Assembly (NCBI RefSeq): GCF_015832195.1
Contig: NC_052046.1
Coordinates: 15,368,161 to 15,432,160 of the forward strand
Origin: Motacilla alba alba
Taxonomy: Eukaryota; Chordata; Aves; Passeriformes; Motacillidae
DNA length: 64,000 bases
Direction of reading: 5' to 3'
Shown here in pieces: positions 21,336-35,720 of the stretch; the stretch's first letter is position 1; each line of letters starts with the position of its first letter. The notes beneath the pieces were generated by a model. That model ran no database searches. It was not told where the DNA came from and saw nothing but the letters and a program-made list of their open reading frames with translations. Position numbers and translations under genes: made by a program.

Positions 21336-24300
21336 TGATGACCCTTCTTCTTCTTCTTTTTTTTTTTAGCTTGTATGACCTTGTCAGATTTAAAAACATA
21401 ATGTTAGAAAAGTCATCCTTGGACAGGAGAAGAAAAATCTAAACATGCAGAAATGCAAGAATACCAATGTAAAATTACAATAGAGCTGGATCAGAGGAAT
21501 ACAGATTTTCTTGTGTGAATTTGTCCTTCAAACTGCTGAAATCCCTACATGAGCCCAGCATCAGAGTATAGAATTAAACACTGTTCTAGCCATGAATGCT
21601 GTGTTACCTCTGTTTTTTTCTTTCTTTTTTAAAAAAGATGAAACTGTTCAGCATATTAAAAATGCATGTCTTAGTTCTATTTTTTGGTATGAAGAATCTT
21701 GCAGCAGAATCAAGTATTTTACAAGATTTTAGTCACATTTACTTAATTTCTAAGGGCTTATGCTGTGAAAATTAAGTGAATTTATGCTGATATTTATCAT
21801 ACAATACAAAGAATAATGCATTTCTGCATGTGACATTGTTATAAAAATTATTAAAAGCAGCTTAATCTGTACCTAAAAGTTTATCTGCAGGAATTTCACT
21901 TGTTTAAAATTATTATGTATACATAGAGAAACTACAGATTTAATTGAATTGCATTTGTAAACAATATTTCTGCATGTATTTATCTACCTCTGCAATAATT
22001 ATTAATTTCAGAATTATTAATTTTCAGAGTCACTGTAATTTTAAATTTACACCAATATAATTTCTTTTATTCTGGCAAAATCTGTGTAACAGATCTACAT
22101 TTTGGTCTTTAGGAAGCATACATGAATGAAGATGACAACTATTTATCTCATAATTGATACTTATGTGTTACTATATCCAGCTACATGTAGATGCTATAAC
22201 TTTTTCTTATCATAGTTTTGAAGATGTAATTATGTCATAATAAGGCCTAATTCTTGTAACTTGCATGCTTTTTCATTGTTCTGAATGTGTGATGTCTCCT
22301 CTTTAATGAAAAATAAGCACTCAGATAATCCATATTTTCTTTCTCATAGTAACAAACCTGAAAACACCTACTCAAACTCACTTTCCAAACCTTATCTTCA
22401 AATTTTAAGTTTTCAAGCTGAAAGCAAACTTAAGTCAATAAAAAATGAGACATTCCCAGCTTCAGAAAGCACTTTGCTGTAACTCACAAAGAAGCATTTT
22501 CCAAAAATACAGGTGCACAAATTACTTGTGGTATTTGCTGTACAGTATGTACATTTGACCTCTGCCGCACTCCAGCATTTTTCAACACATAAACCTTGTT
22601 CTCTCAAATAGAACTACTATATAAACACAAGGGATAAAGCATATTGTGTAAGAAATTCAGGCCACTTCAGACAACTCAGCTTGATAACAGAGGCAAAATT
22701 ACACTAGCTGTTCCAATTCCTCTAGCAGTTTTATCTAGCCTAAGATTACCAGACAGCCCCCTTCTGCAAAGCCCACAAAGCACAGGGTGACACAGTAGGT
22801 GAGATACCTGTGGCCCACAAAAAAACTTTTACCTTTTACACCAGCTGTGATTTACACTGAAGGAACATTGGGAAATATGTCACATTTCTCTGAGACAGAG
22901 AACTCTGTCCCAGGATAAATATAATACAAGTTTGTATGGAGCAAGAACTACCCTTAACCTTATCATAGTATGCATATGCACATGATCTTTATGAAGCTCA
23001 CATTTGCAGAGCAATAGGTTGCATTACTACTCCAAGGAATTAAGACAGGACATTGTTACTGTGTACAGCCTTTCTCTGACATGTATTAATATTCTTTCTT
23101 CCAGGAAAAGAAAAGCCTACAGTGAATGGCAATTATTTTAAAAGAGTTTAGGCTAACAGGCTGCAGCATAACTTCATATCAGGAGCAGAAATGGATGAAT
23201 CATGCCAATAGGATCCTCTTTTATATAATTAAGACATTTCTTCTCTTCCCCCGTTCAACAGTCAACTAAAACGAATACGATAATCCTCCAGTTTGGTATA
23301 TAAAATGCCACATGACTAGCATGTGTCTTAAATAAAACTTCTACTGGTAAAAATAAATAATTAATTTTCGTAATCTTGGTTTGTGGATGTGACTGCACCT
23401 CACTCTGAGCCTCACAACCAGACAGGTTCAGTACTGGAGGCTGCAAGGGTCTGGAAGGAGAGAAGGAAGAATAGCAAAAGGAGGAGGGTTTTTCCCTGGC
23501 ATCACTTCTTTCTAGCCACACACTCTAGTGAATTTTCATTGCATAAAGCTGATAAGGGACTGGCTACCACCTCTCCTTTGCTGTCTGGTTAACCATCTTC
23601 CTTAAAATTTGCCTCCAGTGGGGTATGCTCTCAGGGGAATTGGTTCTATCCTGATACCTAGATTTGTTGTTCTAAATTATTCCATTAGACATCGTTATTT
23701 CTCACTGTAACTGGTGTTAACCTGTACTCCTAGTGTCCTAAAACTATATGGCTACCAGGGCATTGCCTGATATCTGTCCTATGCTTGTGCATCCTCCTGA
23801 GCTCACCCTGCTCCAGAACACTAAAGCCTGGATACTTTTTTTAAGCTATGAATTTATATCAGTAAAAATTCTCTTTAGCTCTGCTTTGACAAATTATATC
23901 ATTCCAAACTCTGCCTCCTCCTTCAGACAGGAGAGTGAGATGTCTTCTGGCTGTGAGGTGGGACTAAATACACAATCATCCAGAAGACTAAGCCAAGATG
24001 CAGAGGTGTGAGTTTTTCCTAGCAAATCAAGTCAGCTGGGTGCAAAAGGAGCACCAGTCTTGCATTTTCCAAAAAACTTTTAGGAGAAAAAGGATGCAAT
24101 AATACAAAGAGACAATGTCAGGCTCTGGAGGAAGAGGCGATGTCTTTACAAGGACTAAATCTTTGTTTTAAAGATTATGTTAAGACTTTCTGTTTGTGGT
24201 AAATATTTTCTATGTGGTGTGTGCAAATTGATGAATGCATATTCCTTCCTTTTTTTTTAAATGTCTGAAATTCTTCATAAAGGCATAAAATACAGTAGCT

Positions 24301-27300
24301 AGATGTGTTCAACAGAGAAAGATACAGCAATATTATTAGCTTAAAAACATCCAGAAACTTTTTTCTAAAACTAATACCAGCTGACATGGAACAGCAAATC
24401 ACAGGTTCAATCCTCTTGTTCACAAGAATAGAAAGGTAACATCCATACAGTTTTTGGGAAAGTTGTGTGGCCATTGTTTCTGTATCAGGGAATTGTTGGG
24501 CTTGTTGTCATAAGCCATAAGAGGGACCCTAGAAACTCATTGCTAGCACAGGTACTGCTAGATTCCTGTGCCTGTGAGTACTCTTAGGCACTGTTTAACG
24601 GCATAGATATAAACTTCTGCTCCTATAACTCAACGGATCCTTGTCTTTTCCACTTCACATAATACTTCCCGGGTGGCTCTCAGTGTCTGTTCTTCCACAT
24701 TTCAGAATAAAAAAGAGGAAATCTGGCTGGTTAAAAATGCATCTGTAGCTTTTACTGTGATTTAGCAGGAGTTTCACTTCTCAGCAGCTCCACTCACTTC
24801 AGGGCAGTCAGTTTTAATTTGTGTTCGCTTGAAATCAGAATCAGCCTACTATGCATTGACTAAACCTACCATGTGGACATCAATTTTTAGCTTCTGCCAA
24901 GCAAACGTAGACACTATTTTGGGGGTTTTTTTCTCTTAGAATAGTCATTGACCTCAGAGAGTGCTTCATCAAAGTAAAGATAGACAGATTCAATGCAGGA
25001 AAACTGAAATCTTTTATTTCATATACTGGATAAAGGCAATGTGGTGTGCCACTCACCCATATATGTATTTTCAAATTTGTGTTCTTTGTACTTACTGTTT
25101 GCCTCACCTATTATACATTACTGCAATTGCCCTTCTGTATGTTTATATTCCACTTCTATTTACTTCTAAGTTCATCACAGTTCACCTTCAGCATCTTGCC
25201 TGCAAAAGAGGAAGAGAAATCACTCCAGCTTAAATCTTTCACTTCTTGCAAGAATTTTTCCTACAGCTTCAGTAAATGAATCATGATGTTTGTTTTATTT
25301 TAATCCAAGAATCTCAAGTAACTGACACAGTGTGTAGCCAACTAAATGTCAGCCTCTATTAATAGGAACATGTAAACATAATCCAATATTTAAAAAACAA
25401 ACACTCAAGAACTGGTGTCTTGCTGTACCTCTAGAATGAGCTCCTCAGCTGGCATGAATCCACATGGCAGAAGCACTGAACGCTGATGCATTATGTGTCT
25501 GTCTACGAGGATGGCAAAATTCAATTTTCTAATTGACAGTAGACCCAGTGTGCTTCACTAGAGCATGCAGATGAAAGCCTCAGGCTGGACAGATGAAAGC
25601 AGGAAGATGTACGGTCAAAGCATCTTTAAAAAGATAGTGTTTAGTCCCTTCTGCCAATCACTGCATGCGAGATTTAGGTAAAATGAAAGATAGAATAGAA
25701 CGACAGAAAGGAAACAGTGAGGATTTCTTTAGTTTACTCAAGGACTCTTGGATGTTTTTTCATCACTTATACTTCAGTTGCATCCTTGCCATTACCTACT
25801 TGTATCAGACCTGTGTGGATATTGGTTGCAAGACATTTCCGACATTATTGCTCTACCTATAATAAAATGAGAAAATCTCTACCATTCTAGAGAAATGGTT
25901 GAGTTGCACCAAGAAATGTCTGGAATCAACATGCAATTTTTTCCCCCTACATTTAATAAACCCCATACCATCTGGCTGGCTGAATTTGTACTGATTTATA
26001 CTGTCCCTATGCCAAGCATCCCATCAGATTCCTCTCACCACTGAATGGCCATGGGTAATAGCATTTGAAAGGGATATCAATAAAAATCTTTCTGTGAACA
26101 AAGTTTGGAAAGAAAACTCCAAAAACTGAAGATAAAGAAAGGAAGAAAATTTCAAATAAACCTGTCTGGTAAAATTAAATATTTTTTAAAATAATTAAAT
26201 GAAAAAATACCCTTCTCCCTTCACAAAATCTTCTTCTCAATTTCTGTCAAATGCTGTCTGCAAGCTACTCTCCCTTCAACAAAGTGAAAACAGATATGCA
26301 ACAGGCTCATTGTGTCCTAAAGGGCAATAAGAGAGAGAGAAATAAAGGTTTGTTTTCATGCCCTCAAAAACAGTTGAGAAAAGAAATTTTAAAAAATTTA
26401 AATAAACAAATAACCTTGAGCCAGGTTTCAGGAAAAATAAACAAATCAACATTTCTTGCAGGTCACCTTTGAAACTTCAGGCTGCTTTTTGTACCAGATT
26501 GTTCTTATATTCGCTTACTAATCTCCTCACATATTACAGATTTCACAAGTGACTTGTGATGCTGAATTGCTATAGCTATTTGTACAATTCCTATGTTATT
26601 CATTGTTTGCCCGTTTGCTTTACCCAAATTGGAGAGAATGCACTTTTAAAGTAGCTGTCAAAGTGTGACTCATCTGGAAAGTCAGTAATTACTTTTCATA
26701 AAGTAATATGTCAGAGCACACAGAACTCATAAGAATTGTGCAAGGTATTGAGACATATGAACACAGATTTCTACCTACCACTTTTCACAGTTCAAATAAT
26801 TGTAAAAACCCCTTTAAAACATAGAACCAAATGCATAAATTCTCCCTTTAAGTGCAAAAGGAAAAATATCTTTTTCAGAATGTACATATTTTTTAAAAGG
26901 GCTTTCAAGGAAATATTCAAGGAAAAAACCTACACTTTTAAGAATATTTTGATGCGTATAATAATAAAATAGTTTCCTAAATCTTTTTCTCCTTTAGTTT
27001 TAGAACTAAAACTAAAATATATTAGAAAAATAACTGCTTGTTTCTGTCATTAAGACAAGTATCAGAATAATTTGGACAGAGATGGAATCAAGAACAGAGA
27101 ATTAATAGCTTTAGTCCTAATCTTTCATCTAGAGCATTCACAGTTTCCCTTTATAACACCTTCTTAGCTCTACAGTTCAGCCATAGACCGCAAAGCACTA
27201 AAGCATCTATCACTGGGGAGCTACACAGCCTTGTTTCCAAGAGGAAATAACAAATATATGAGTCTTTTCTTCTTCTCTGTGCCCTTAAGCACAACTTTAG

Positions 27301-30300
27301 AATAGGGGTGGTAACCCATTCCTTAGTTTTACAAATAAATAGCAAATAAAATGGTTGTGCTTAGTCTCTAAGAAAAATGAATAGTATCATTAATAACTTG
27401 TTCCAAAACCCAAACAAATAATATTTTGCCTCAGTGGACTGGCAAAGGCAAAGTGGACCTGTTCAGTTACGCTTTTGTTGTGACATGTAATAGGCATCAC
27501 AGGGGGAAGTGTTAATGGGTATTTAAGGGGACATGACAACCCCATTAGCTTTCCTGATAAATCTGCCCTGGAGTAAATGACTATCCACTATCCTTGCCAT
27601 GGAGATTTCACTGCTGAGAACAACAGCAGAAGAGAAGGGAAAAGAAAGTTGTGAACAGGGACAGTATCAGTGAAGGTTATGATAAATCAGAGATTCTGAT
27701 TGCAAGATGTGGAAAGCTCACTGGAAATTAGCAGCTTTAAATTCTTTACCTATTAAACTGAACTGAAAATTTTTGGCAGTGAAATGGTGCAAACTTCTCG
27801 TCAGTTATGTGAGCATGATTTTCCTCTTTGAAATTTTTCTAAAACAGAAAATCTTCTGATTGTATTCTTAAGCATGCAACATTGAAAATTTGTAGAATAC
27901 AACAAATGGCCAAGTAGTTTCTAGATTCTTAATATTCTCTCATTCATCTCCACTATGTTAAATATCTTTAAATGGCTTTGTATCTGTTTGTATAATTATA
28001 CAGTTTTTATTTCCCAGAAGATTATCTTTCGCACCTATGGGCAGTGTGTCTGCTCATTTATCTATACATATGCTTCTGATCTTTTTATCTCTGCCTATCA
28101 CTTGCCTATATTGCTTCTTTTCTTCTTCCTCTCTGTCCTTGAGCAATCAGGTCAATAGCTACAGCCAAACTTGGCAGCTGTTAGAGCAAGATGTCAAATG
28201 TTGAAATATATATTCTTCCTGCAATGGCATCATGGCCTGTGGCTAGTCCTTTGTGTGGGTTCACTGCCAGCAACGTGGCTGTGTTCAGTGCTGACTGCTC
28301 GCGGGTGTAGAACTGCCTGTAGGGTTATATCAAAGTCATACTCTTATGTAGCTGACTATGTGGCTTTCACTCCTTAGATGGCATAATTTTCTGGCACTGA
28401 TTTAGCTGCATGATATTTTCTTGCATCTATTTTTATGCTGTGTGCCAAACCATCTCACAACCCCTCAACTTATCTCTTTGAATTAGTCTTGCATTATTAC
28501 ATTGCCTTCTAGTACAGAAAATGTTATAAAACCTGGAATGATATAAATAAAACTAGGGCAATAAAGAAGCTCATTTTTAAAAGCTCATTTTAAGAAAATG
28601 AATATGTGTACTTCTGAGCTTTAGCCACTGTCTTCAGAGAGATGCCCATTCCTTTAGTTCAAATATTTTTTGACTATGATTTACAATTAAGTATCCAATA
28701 TTGTTTGCTTTAGTCATGCAAAAATGATTTATCCATCCAGATTTCTGTACTAAGGTGCCTAAAGTCTAAACCTCATTTGGTAAACTTTTGGAAGCAAAAT
28801 TATGTTTGAAGTGCCATAAGTACCTCCAGAAGCATATTAATCATTATTGGCAATAATCTTCACAGAAGGCACTGAAATTTTGACTAAAATCCATTTCATT
28901 TTTTCACAGAACCTAAAAAAATATAACATTAGTTTCCCTCCAAATATTTCAGAAAGGATGTAAACACTAACAGGGCAACAGTTTGTCTGAACGGTGTTCA
29001 GAAAAATTTTTCTTTGGAAATGTCTTTGTGCCAGGGATTTATTCGCTGTCTGAAAACATCAAAGAGCTCGGTCAGAGATTCAGAAGAAGAGCAATCACAC
29101 GGTGCAGACTATAGCTGGGGCACTTGAAATGCACTAGAGATAGAAGGTGACACTTCTAAAGTAGAAAAAAAAAAAGGCAGGAAGTCTGTTAGTGTGTCCA
29201 AATATTCTTTCTCATTGGTGTCATGCTTGTGAGACATACATGAGCATAAGTACAGTAATCCTGTGTGTAGGCCCAAAAATAATTTTGACAAACTTACATT
29301 GTCCTTATGTTTTCATGCCAGAGTTTTTAGCTTATCAAGACAATGATTTTGAGGAATAAGATGACACAACAGTTTCCTCTTTAAGGAACACTTGAAAAAT
29401 CTATTTTTAGGGTCTATAACAACAGGACATTCAGCTAATGCCACAAACAGTACAGAGACGGTCTAGACATGGTTTAGATTGTGCATTATAAACAACTCTA
29501 CTGGTCCCAGTGCTGAAGTTTCTTTTCAGAAAAATACATCTTCATGGAAATTAACACTTGAGAGGAATGCATAAGCGAAATAATGGTCTGAAAGATTAAG
29601 CACGGAAATAGGTGAGTTAGAGAGATGGTTGGCATACTTCAGTCCAGTCCTCTTACAAAAATTTATTTCTTAAAAATTATTTTCTTGGAAAAAAATGTCT
29701 GTATGCCAAGTAGTTCTCAGTCATGAGACTGTTAGTCACCTCAGGAAGATCTGTTATAACATAGGAATTGGATGCTTGAATACAGATTGTAAATCCAAAC
29801 CCCAATGTACAATTTTTAGATAGAATTTCTGTAGGCAAACCCTTTCTTCAACTCAGTTTTGAAATTGCAGCTCTGAAAATGAAATCTCTGTAGATACCTG
29901 CTTGCTCCTTGTTCTATTGGGAAAGAAGTTTTCAAAAACTGAATGGGGAATGTATGGCCAGCATCACTCTTCCATCCCACTGAGCAGGTGTCTGTCTTTT
30001 GGATACACCAGGCACACAGACAGGTTTAGCCTTGCATCCTCTTTCCTCTTACTATGTCCATATCTCTTAAAGGCCACAAACTACAAGGGAAAAAGGAAGA
30101 CTCAATGGAATACTCAATTACTGTATTTGGAAAAACTTCATTTTTGTGCACAGACATTACTAGGAAATATCATAATAAGAAAGATAAATCAGTAAAAAGA
30201 AAGATTGAGAAGTTTGCTTCTACTTTGGTGAAATTCATAGCTCAGTATGTAGAACATAATTTTATTATTCAGACATTTTTATCCATTTCAATAATTTGAA

Positions 30301-33300
30301 CCAATGAGAAGCTTTCCTGTAGAAAGTTGCATTATATTCTGCCCCGCTCTAGTAAGGTCAGTCATGTATTCTGTGAATCCTGATGTATGTACTCCACAAT
30401 GCATCACAAAACTAGTGCATGCATTTTTTAATTAATTATTTATACATATATTTGGTTCTGCTCTGAACTATCAGCATTTCCCCTATGAGCAATTTTACTC
30501 AGTCAAAATTTGGTTCATTGTTCCTTTGTTCTATTAGAGGTCTGTGTGTATCTGTATGCTGAACTTACTTTATACACCCCTATACAATTAATAGGGGCAA
30601 CAGAGAAAAACAAATGTCCAACAAATTCATTACTAATATATTCATTTAACATCTATACGAACTTTAAAACTGCCAAAATCAACTAATTTCCAAATAAAAT
30701 GCAAGATATGCCAGAGAACAATTATATTATCTTCTAGAAGCAAAAAATAACATGGACATTTTTATACTTCATCTCAGAGTGGGATCTGACCTAGATTTAA
30801 ACTCTTATCTCCAGAGATGAAAGGTCTCCACATTAATCTACTGTTGCTTGAACATGTGGCTTTACATATATCAAGAGGGGGGCAGCTCATGAAGTTGAAC
30901 TTCAGCTGCTTATCTTTTGTTCTTCACTAGAGCAGGGCAGTGAAATGATCCCTCTCCTTTCTCATCCCCTCCCCCAAAACAGGAAAAGAAAAAGAAAAAA
31001 GCTTTAATCCTCTCTGGTACAAATTTCCCTAATATTCAATAATCACTCCCTGTCTCCCTCCCTGTGGGAGACGTCTGGTAGCATCTGTGCCAGCATATGT
31101 TAGACATCTCTGAGTGGGTCACTACCTCATTTTGTCACCGATTCCTCTATCACCTAGAGAGACAGCAACATCCCTCCACAACACAGTACTCCACAAGACA
31201 CAGCACTGTCATGTCTCTCTCAATAAACTTGGTTCAGTTCACTTTAGCCAATTCTCTGTACACTTTAACCCACTAACTGTGGTTAACCCACTCTTAACTG
31301 AATGCTTTTCATAGTGGCGTTAGTATCAGTGAAAGGAGCATTATCATGAGTATTGCTTTAAAATGATGCTAATTTCAGACCTGTACCTGAGAGGACAGGA
31401 AGAAAAAAATAGGCCCTTTAGGTCACTTAATATGCTTTAAATGCTTTGAATAATACATATGTAATTTGCAAATAGGTGTATTTCAAATCTTGCTTGTGAT
31501 TCATTTCTATGGCAATAGATTTTATTAATGGCTGTGAAAAAGTCTGCTTTTTCTTTCCTTAATTCAATAAAATTAGATGGAAACATCTGGCTGCATTAGC
31601 TCTCAGAAGTTGCCTGTGAGTTGTTTTTCTTTTTCAGTTTGTGGTGCAATGATGTATTGTAGGACTGTTTGCAGCAGAGGTGCCATTTCTGAAGTGTGCA
31701 CTGAGATTGTTTCCAAGCTAATGACTCTTACATCTGCTTTTCATTTCAGTCCTGCCTTCTTTTTCCTATAATCATGGCTGATGGTCAGAAAGTTTCCAAG
31801 ATAATTTTCTGGAATCTAATCTAAAAATAACAAATAAACCCATTTTTAAAGCCTCAAAATAGTCAGCCTGTTGTTAGGATTAATTTCTCATTATTTCTGA
31901 CATTAAACTGGGGCAGGATAGGAAAACCTGAAGTATGTTGTCTGATAATATGGTATAGCAGAACAGGTTTTTTCCCCACTGATTTCCTTTTCATGTCCTA
32001 AAAACTACTAAGTGAAGAGTCTGTTAAACTTTTATGAAAGTCAGTTTAATTTTCTGTGCACTTACATCATAGCTAAAACAATACTAAATAACTTTTGAAG
32101 TGTTATCCTCCAGGTTTAGATCCTGATTCAAAGTGATGTGAAACAAATAGGTGTATCTTGATCCTTTACTTTATAAGCACCACTAAGATAATTTAAAATT
32201 TTACTTTTCACACTACTCAGAAAACATGCCATATAACTGAATAAGTAATTCAACAGTCAGTTCAACTTTGTCACACATAATATTGAAAAGGCTTTCTCTA
32301 GGTTGGTTTACCTAGAACTGTAATATTATCTAAAATGGGGGTTTCTAGACCTTGAAATATAATTTCCTAATTAGAAAAGTGAAACTAAATACACCTCCTC
32401 TGAAGCCATACCATATATTACTAAAGTTCCATGTCATCTTATATATCATCAGTGGGATGAAGAAATGGTGATCTAGAGAACTCAGCTCTTTTCTATACAA
32501 CGATGCAGTATGAAAGGCCTATCATCTTTTGGATCATGAAAACTCCTCTGATGTACTTACAAACATGATAATTAGCAAGACATTTTTGAAGTGCATTATG
32601 TTTACCCTATTGGGTACAAATGCAATCAATCATTATTATAGTAAGGGGAGCATTGCAATACTTTCTTCCCCTCTGAAATCTCCAGATTACTAAATCTGTA
32701 TTAGGAGACTACACATGACAATTTCCTGCATAATTTTTTAACAGAATAGTTCCTACAAGATGGCAGAAAGTGGAATGGAGAGATTGCACTCTGGTACTAT
32801 GGTATGAGTTCAGATTTGTAGGAAGATAGTTGTGAACAGAATATGGGCCCAAATGTTTTAAATATATAATCCTTGTTAAGATTCAGACACTGGAATAGAG
32901 CTGAGCTCATGGGTGCCCGACTACTGTTGATTTTAGAAACCTGTGACAATAAGGGTTAATACTGGAAAAGCTGATAGACCTGTATGTGTATTAGCGGCAT
33001 GAACAGTGCTGCTGTAATTGCATTTTCTTTCTTTCCTGTTAGACAGAAAATAATCAATATCCAAGGAGAAGCTGAATAAGAAATTTTCAATGATCTGTAG
33101 TGCTGTTCAACAGGGATATGACTTTTTTGACTCTTAAACTCAATTGTCTGCCTCAAAATTATTTCTGAACTATTTTCTGAAGTGTGCATCAAAATTTGCC
33201 TGAAAAGGTATTGTCAAGCAAATTATATTTCATAGTGTTTTCAGGAACATGTTTGTATAATCATGCTGAATTTCTTTTTGCTACTGAGTACCTTAATAAA

Positions 33301-35289
33301 GAATCAATACTGCAGCAGGCCTCAGAGGAGTGAATCTTCACGGTCTTTTGCTTGGTTCAGCTGACACTGAGAATATCATGTAAAGATGTGCACAAGCATT
33401 GTCAGCTGACTTGTCCTCTTGCTGATTAGACCTAGGGACATATTTGATTACAGAATAGATGGGCAATATGCTTTGCCACCCCTTCTCCATATAACTTGCA
33501 ATTTTACTACACTGTAGAATGTGACTGACAAGTTATTAGGGTTTTGTATTTGAAAATGAAACAAAATAAAAAATTAGAGAAGAATGAAATGCCAGAGAAT
33601 AATATCCTCTTATTTTTACAATTGTCAAGTACTGTGGTTGCAATCATGTCTGATGAGAAGAGGCTTTGAGTGAAGACATGTTCTGACTGTTGTCATAAAT
33701 AGATGACATTGGAATTGCCATCTATCTACAAAATTTTGTTTATGTCTGTGCCCTGCCCTAGCAGAAGTCCATACAAACTCCTCAGCTAGAGTACGTGATG
33801 ATAAATTATTGGAAGTTATTTTATATAGTTTTGGCTGGTCTTTGTCTACTCTACCTTTGGAAACCTTAAATTGAATATTTCTCTACACATATTTATAGCC
33901 TAAGAGAGTTGTGTGATCTAAAAGACAAATCAGAAAGCAGGAGGTGGGTTATCAGTACATGAAATAAAATAAAACACCCTCTTCTTCTACTACTCTTTAA
34001 AACATCCTCCTTTTTTTTTTTCCATGATTGGACATATGGTAGACTATAGGTCACAGCAGGAAAAGCAATTTGTGAACAGTATCTCCCAACATGGAGATGA
34101 AATAAATAATTTCACAGAACTTTTCTGTGTTGAATTGCAGAATTGTGTAAATGCTCATGTAGAAGTATGAAAGCCTGCATGAACCAAAAAATATATTTGG
34201 GCCCTTTATTGAATTTTACACTAGTAGAAGATCACATAATATTCCAAGTTTACTGAATAGAGAATTTTCTTTTTCTTCTTCGTTAGAAAACCGCTCAAAA
34301 AACATGAGCACCTATTTGTCTTGTCTTTCAGTGCTTTTTTCAAAACTAAAATCAGTTTTCACATATGAAGAAAAATATATTACAGATTTTCATATTAAAT
34401 TTCTGTTAACAACAGGAGTATTGTCTTGGCCACAAATATATTTTCATGATCTATCTGAGCGTTCCAATCTATTTATTCTTTACTTAAAGCATAAGTTAGC
34501 TTATAAAAATGTATTGTTTACTTTAGATGTTAAGGAAAAGAATGACTGTCATAGCATACCTGATACTGTGGCTGTAGATTTCTACACAATATCTATGTAA
34601 TATGTTCCATTTCCAAGATGCTGCTTTAGAGCAATAGTGTTCACTAAGTAACTGCAAATAACTGCAAATAGAAAATTAAGAACATTCTCTTTTCTCACAA
34701 GTTTTTTATTGAATAACCTACTAAGAGAAGTATATTAAGAGTTACATTGAGTATTCATTATATCTGCAAAAAGAAAGTTTTAGTTTTACACCCTGAAGAA
34801 AATTGTTTTTGAAGTTGCAACCATTATCATATACTCCAGAAAGGTTTAGAATTTAATTTCCTATCCACCTCCCATCTGGAAGAAAAATTTTGCCTCTTTT
34901 GATTTTTAGTCAAAGTTCAAAGAGGCAGAGTAACTACTTGCTCAGATCACTTTGGAATTGATGCCTGAGGAAAAAAAAAAGATTTGTTAATTTTATATAT
35001 AACTTTCAAAAGGAGACTAATACTTAGACCAAAATATAATATTTTATAGCACATTAGTCATAATATTGGACAACTGCATTTCTATCATGTAAGTGACAAT
35101 TTAAATATTTTAATCAAAACAGGACAATGTAAAGAAAATTTGAAAGTCACAGTATATAAACACATGGTCCCAAATGTCATCAGAGGGGGGTGTCCTCCCA
35201 CTGAAATCTCTGAGAAGGGTTAGCTGAATTTAGTGTTAAATATTGTCTGCAATGCACAGGATACAACTACAAGACAAATAATTGATGTG
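21336..35289. other. Unique AT-rich non-coding DNA
   Basis: About 14 kb without recognisable transposons, RNA genes or coding exons. Open frames are at most about 100 codons and without motifs. A very AT-rich, TAAT-dense subsegment lies at about 21740-22260, with ATTATTAATTT words and few simple repeats. Another balanced subsegment lies at about 27440-27640. Either could be a conserved enhancer, but nothing in one sequence can show that. Short homopolymers are present, such as the A-run at 29165-29176. Confidence 0.5.
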
Positions 35290-35720
35290 GACTCGAGGCA
35301 GTGAAAGGTGGCTGTGCTGTAGCAAAGGCTACTGCCAGCACTTGCCACCCAGGAAGCACTTGCTTTGCCAGGAATCTCGCTGCTAGGTCATCCTTGCACC
35401 CTCTCTATTTCATATCCTGCCACCCACTGCGGCTCACATCCTTACCCTCTCTCTTAGCCTCAGCTCAGCTCCCACACTCATGACTGCAGTCAAAGGTTAG
35501 GTTGCTGCTCTCTCTACAAAAAGACAGTTGGTGACAGCATCCCGTGCCACATCCCTATGGCCCCCTTTAAAGCACTGTAACATTGGCAAATGCAGAACCC
35601 TGCTGTTTTCAAGGCAGGGTCAGCAGAGCTTTACACCACCTGCATGTTTCCTGCCGTGGCTCGTACTCTGCCTGTGGTAACTACAGCGCTCTGCAAGACT
35701 CCATCACATAAGGGGCCATA
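35290..35720. other. GC-richer island, unidentified
   Basis: About 430 bases with clearly more G and C than either flank. Pyrimidine-rich runs lie at about 35398-35475, and words such as TGCCAGCACTTGCCACCC and TGCCGTGGCTCGTACTC occur. A 60-codon plus-strand frame (35301-35483) has no motif. I could not match it to CR1 or to an LTR with clear TG/CA ends. It may be an unrecognised old repeat, a lost exon or a regulatory block. Confidence 0.35.
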
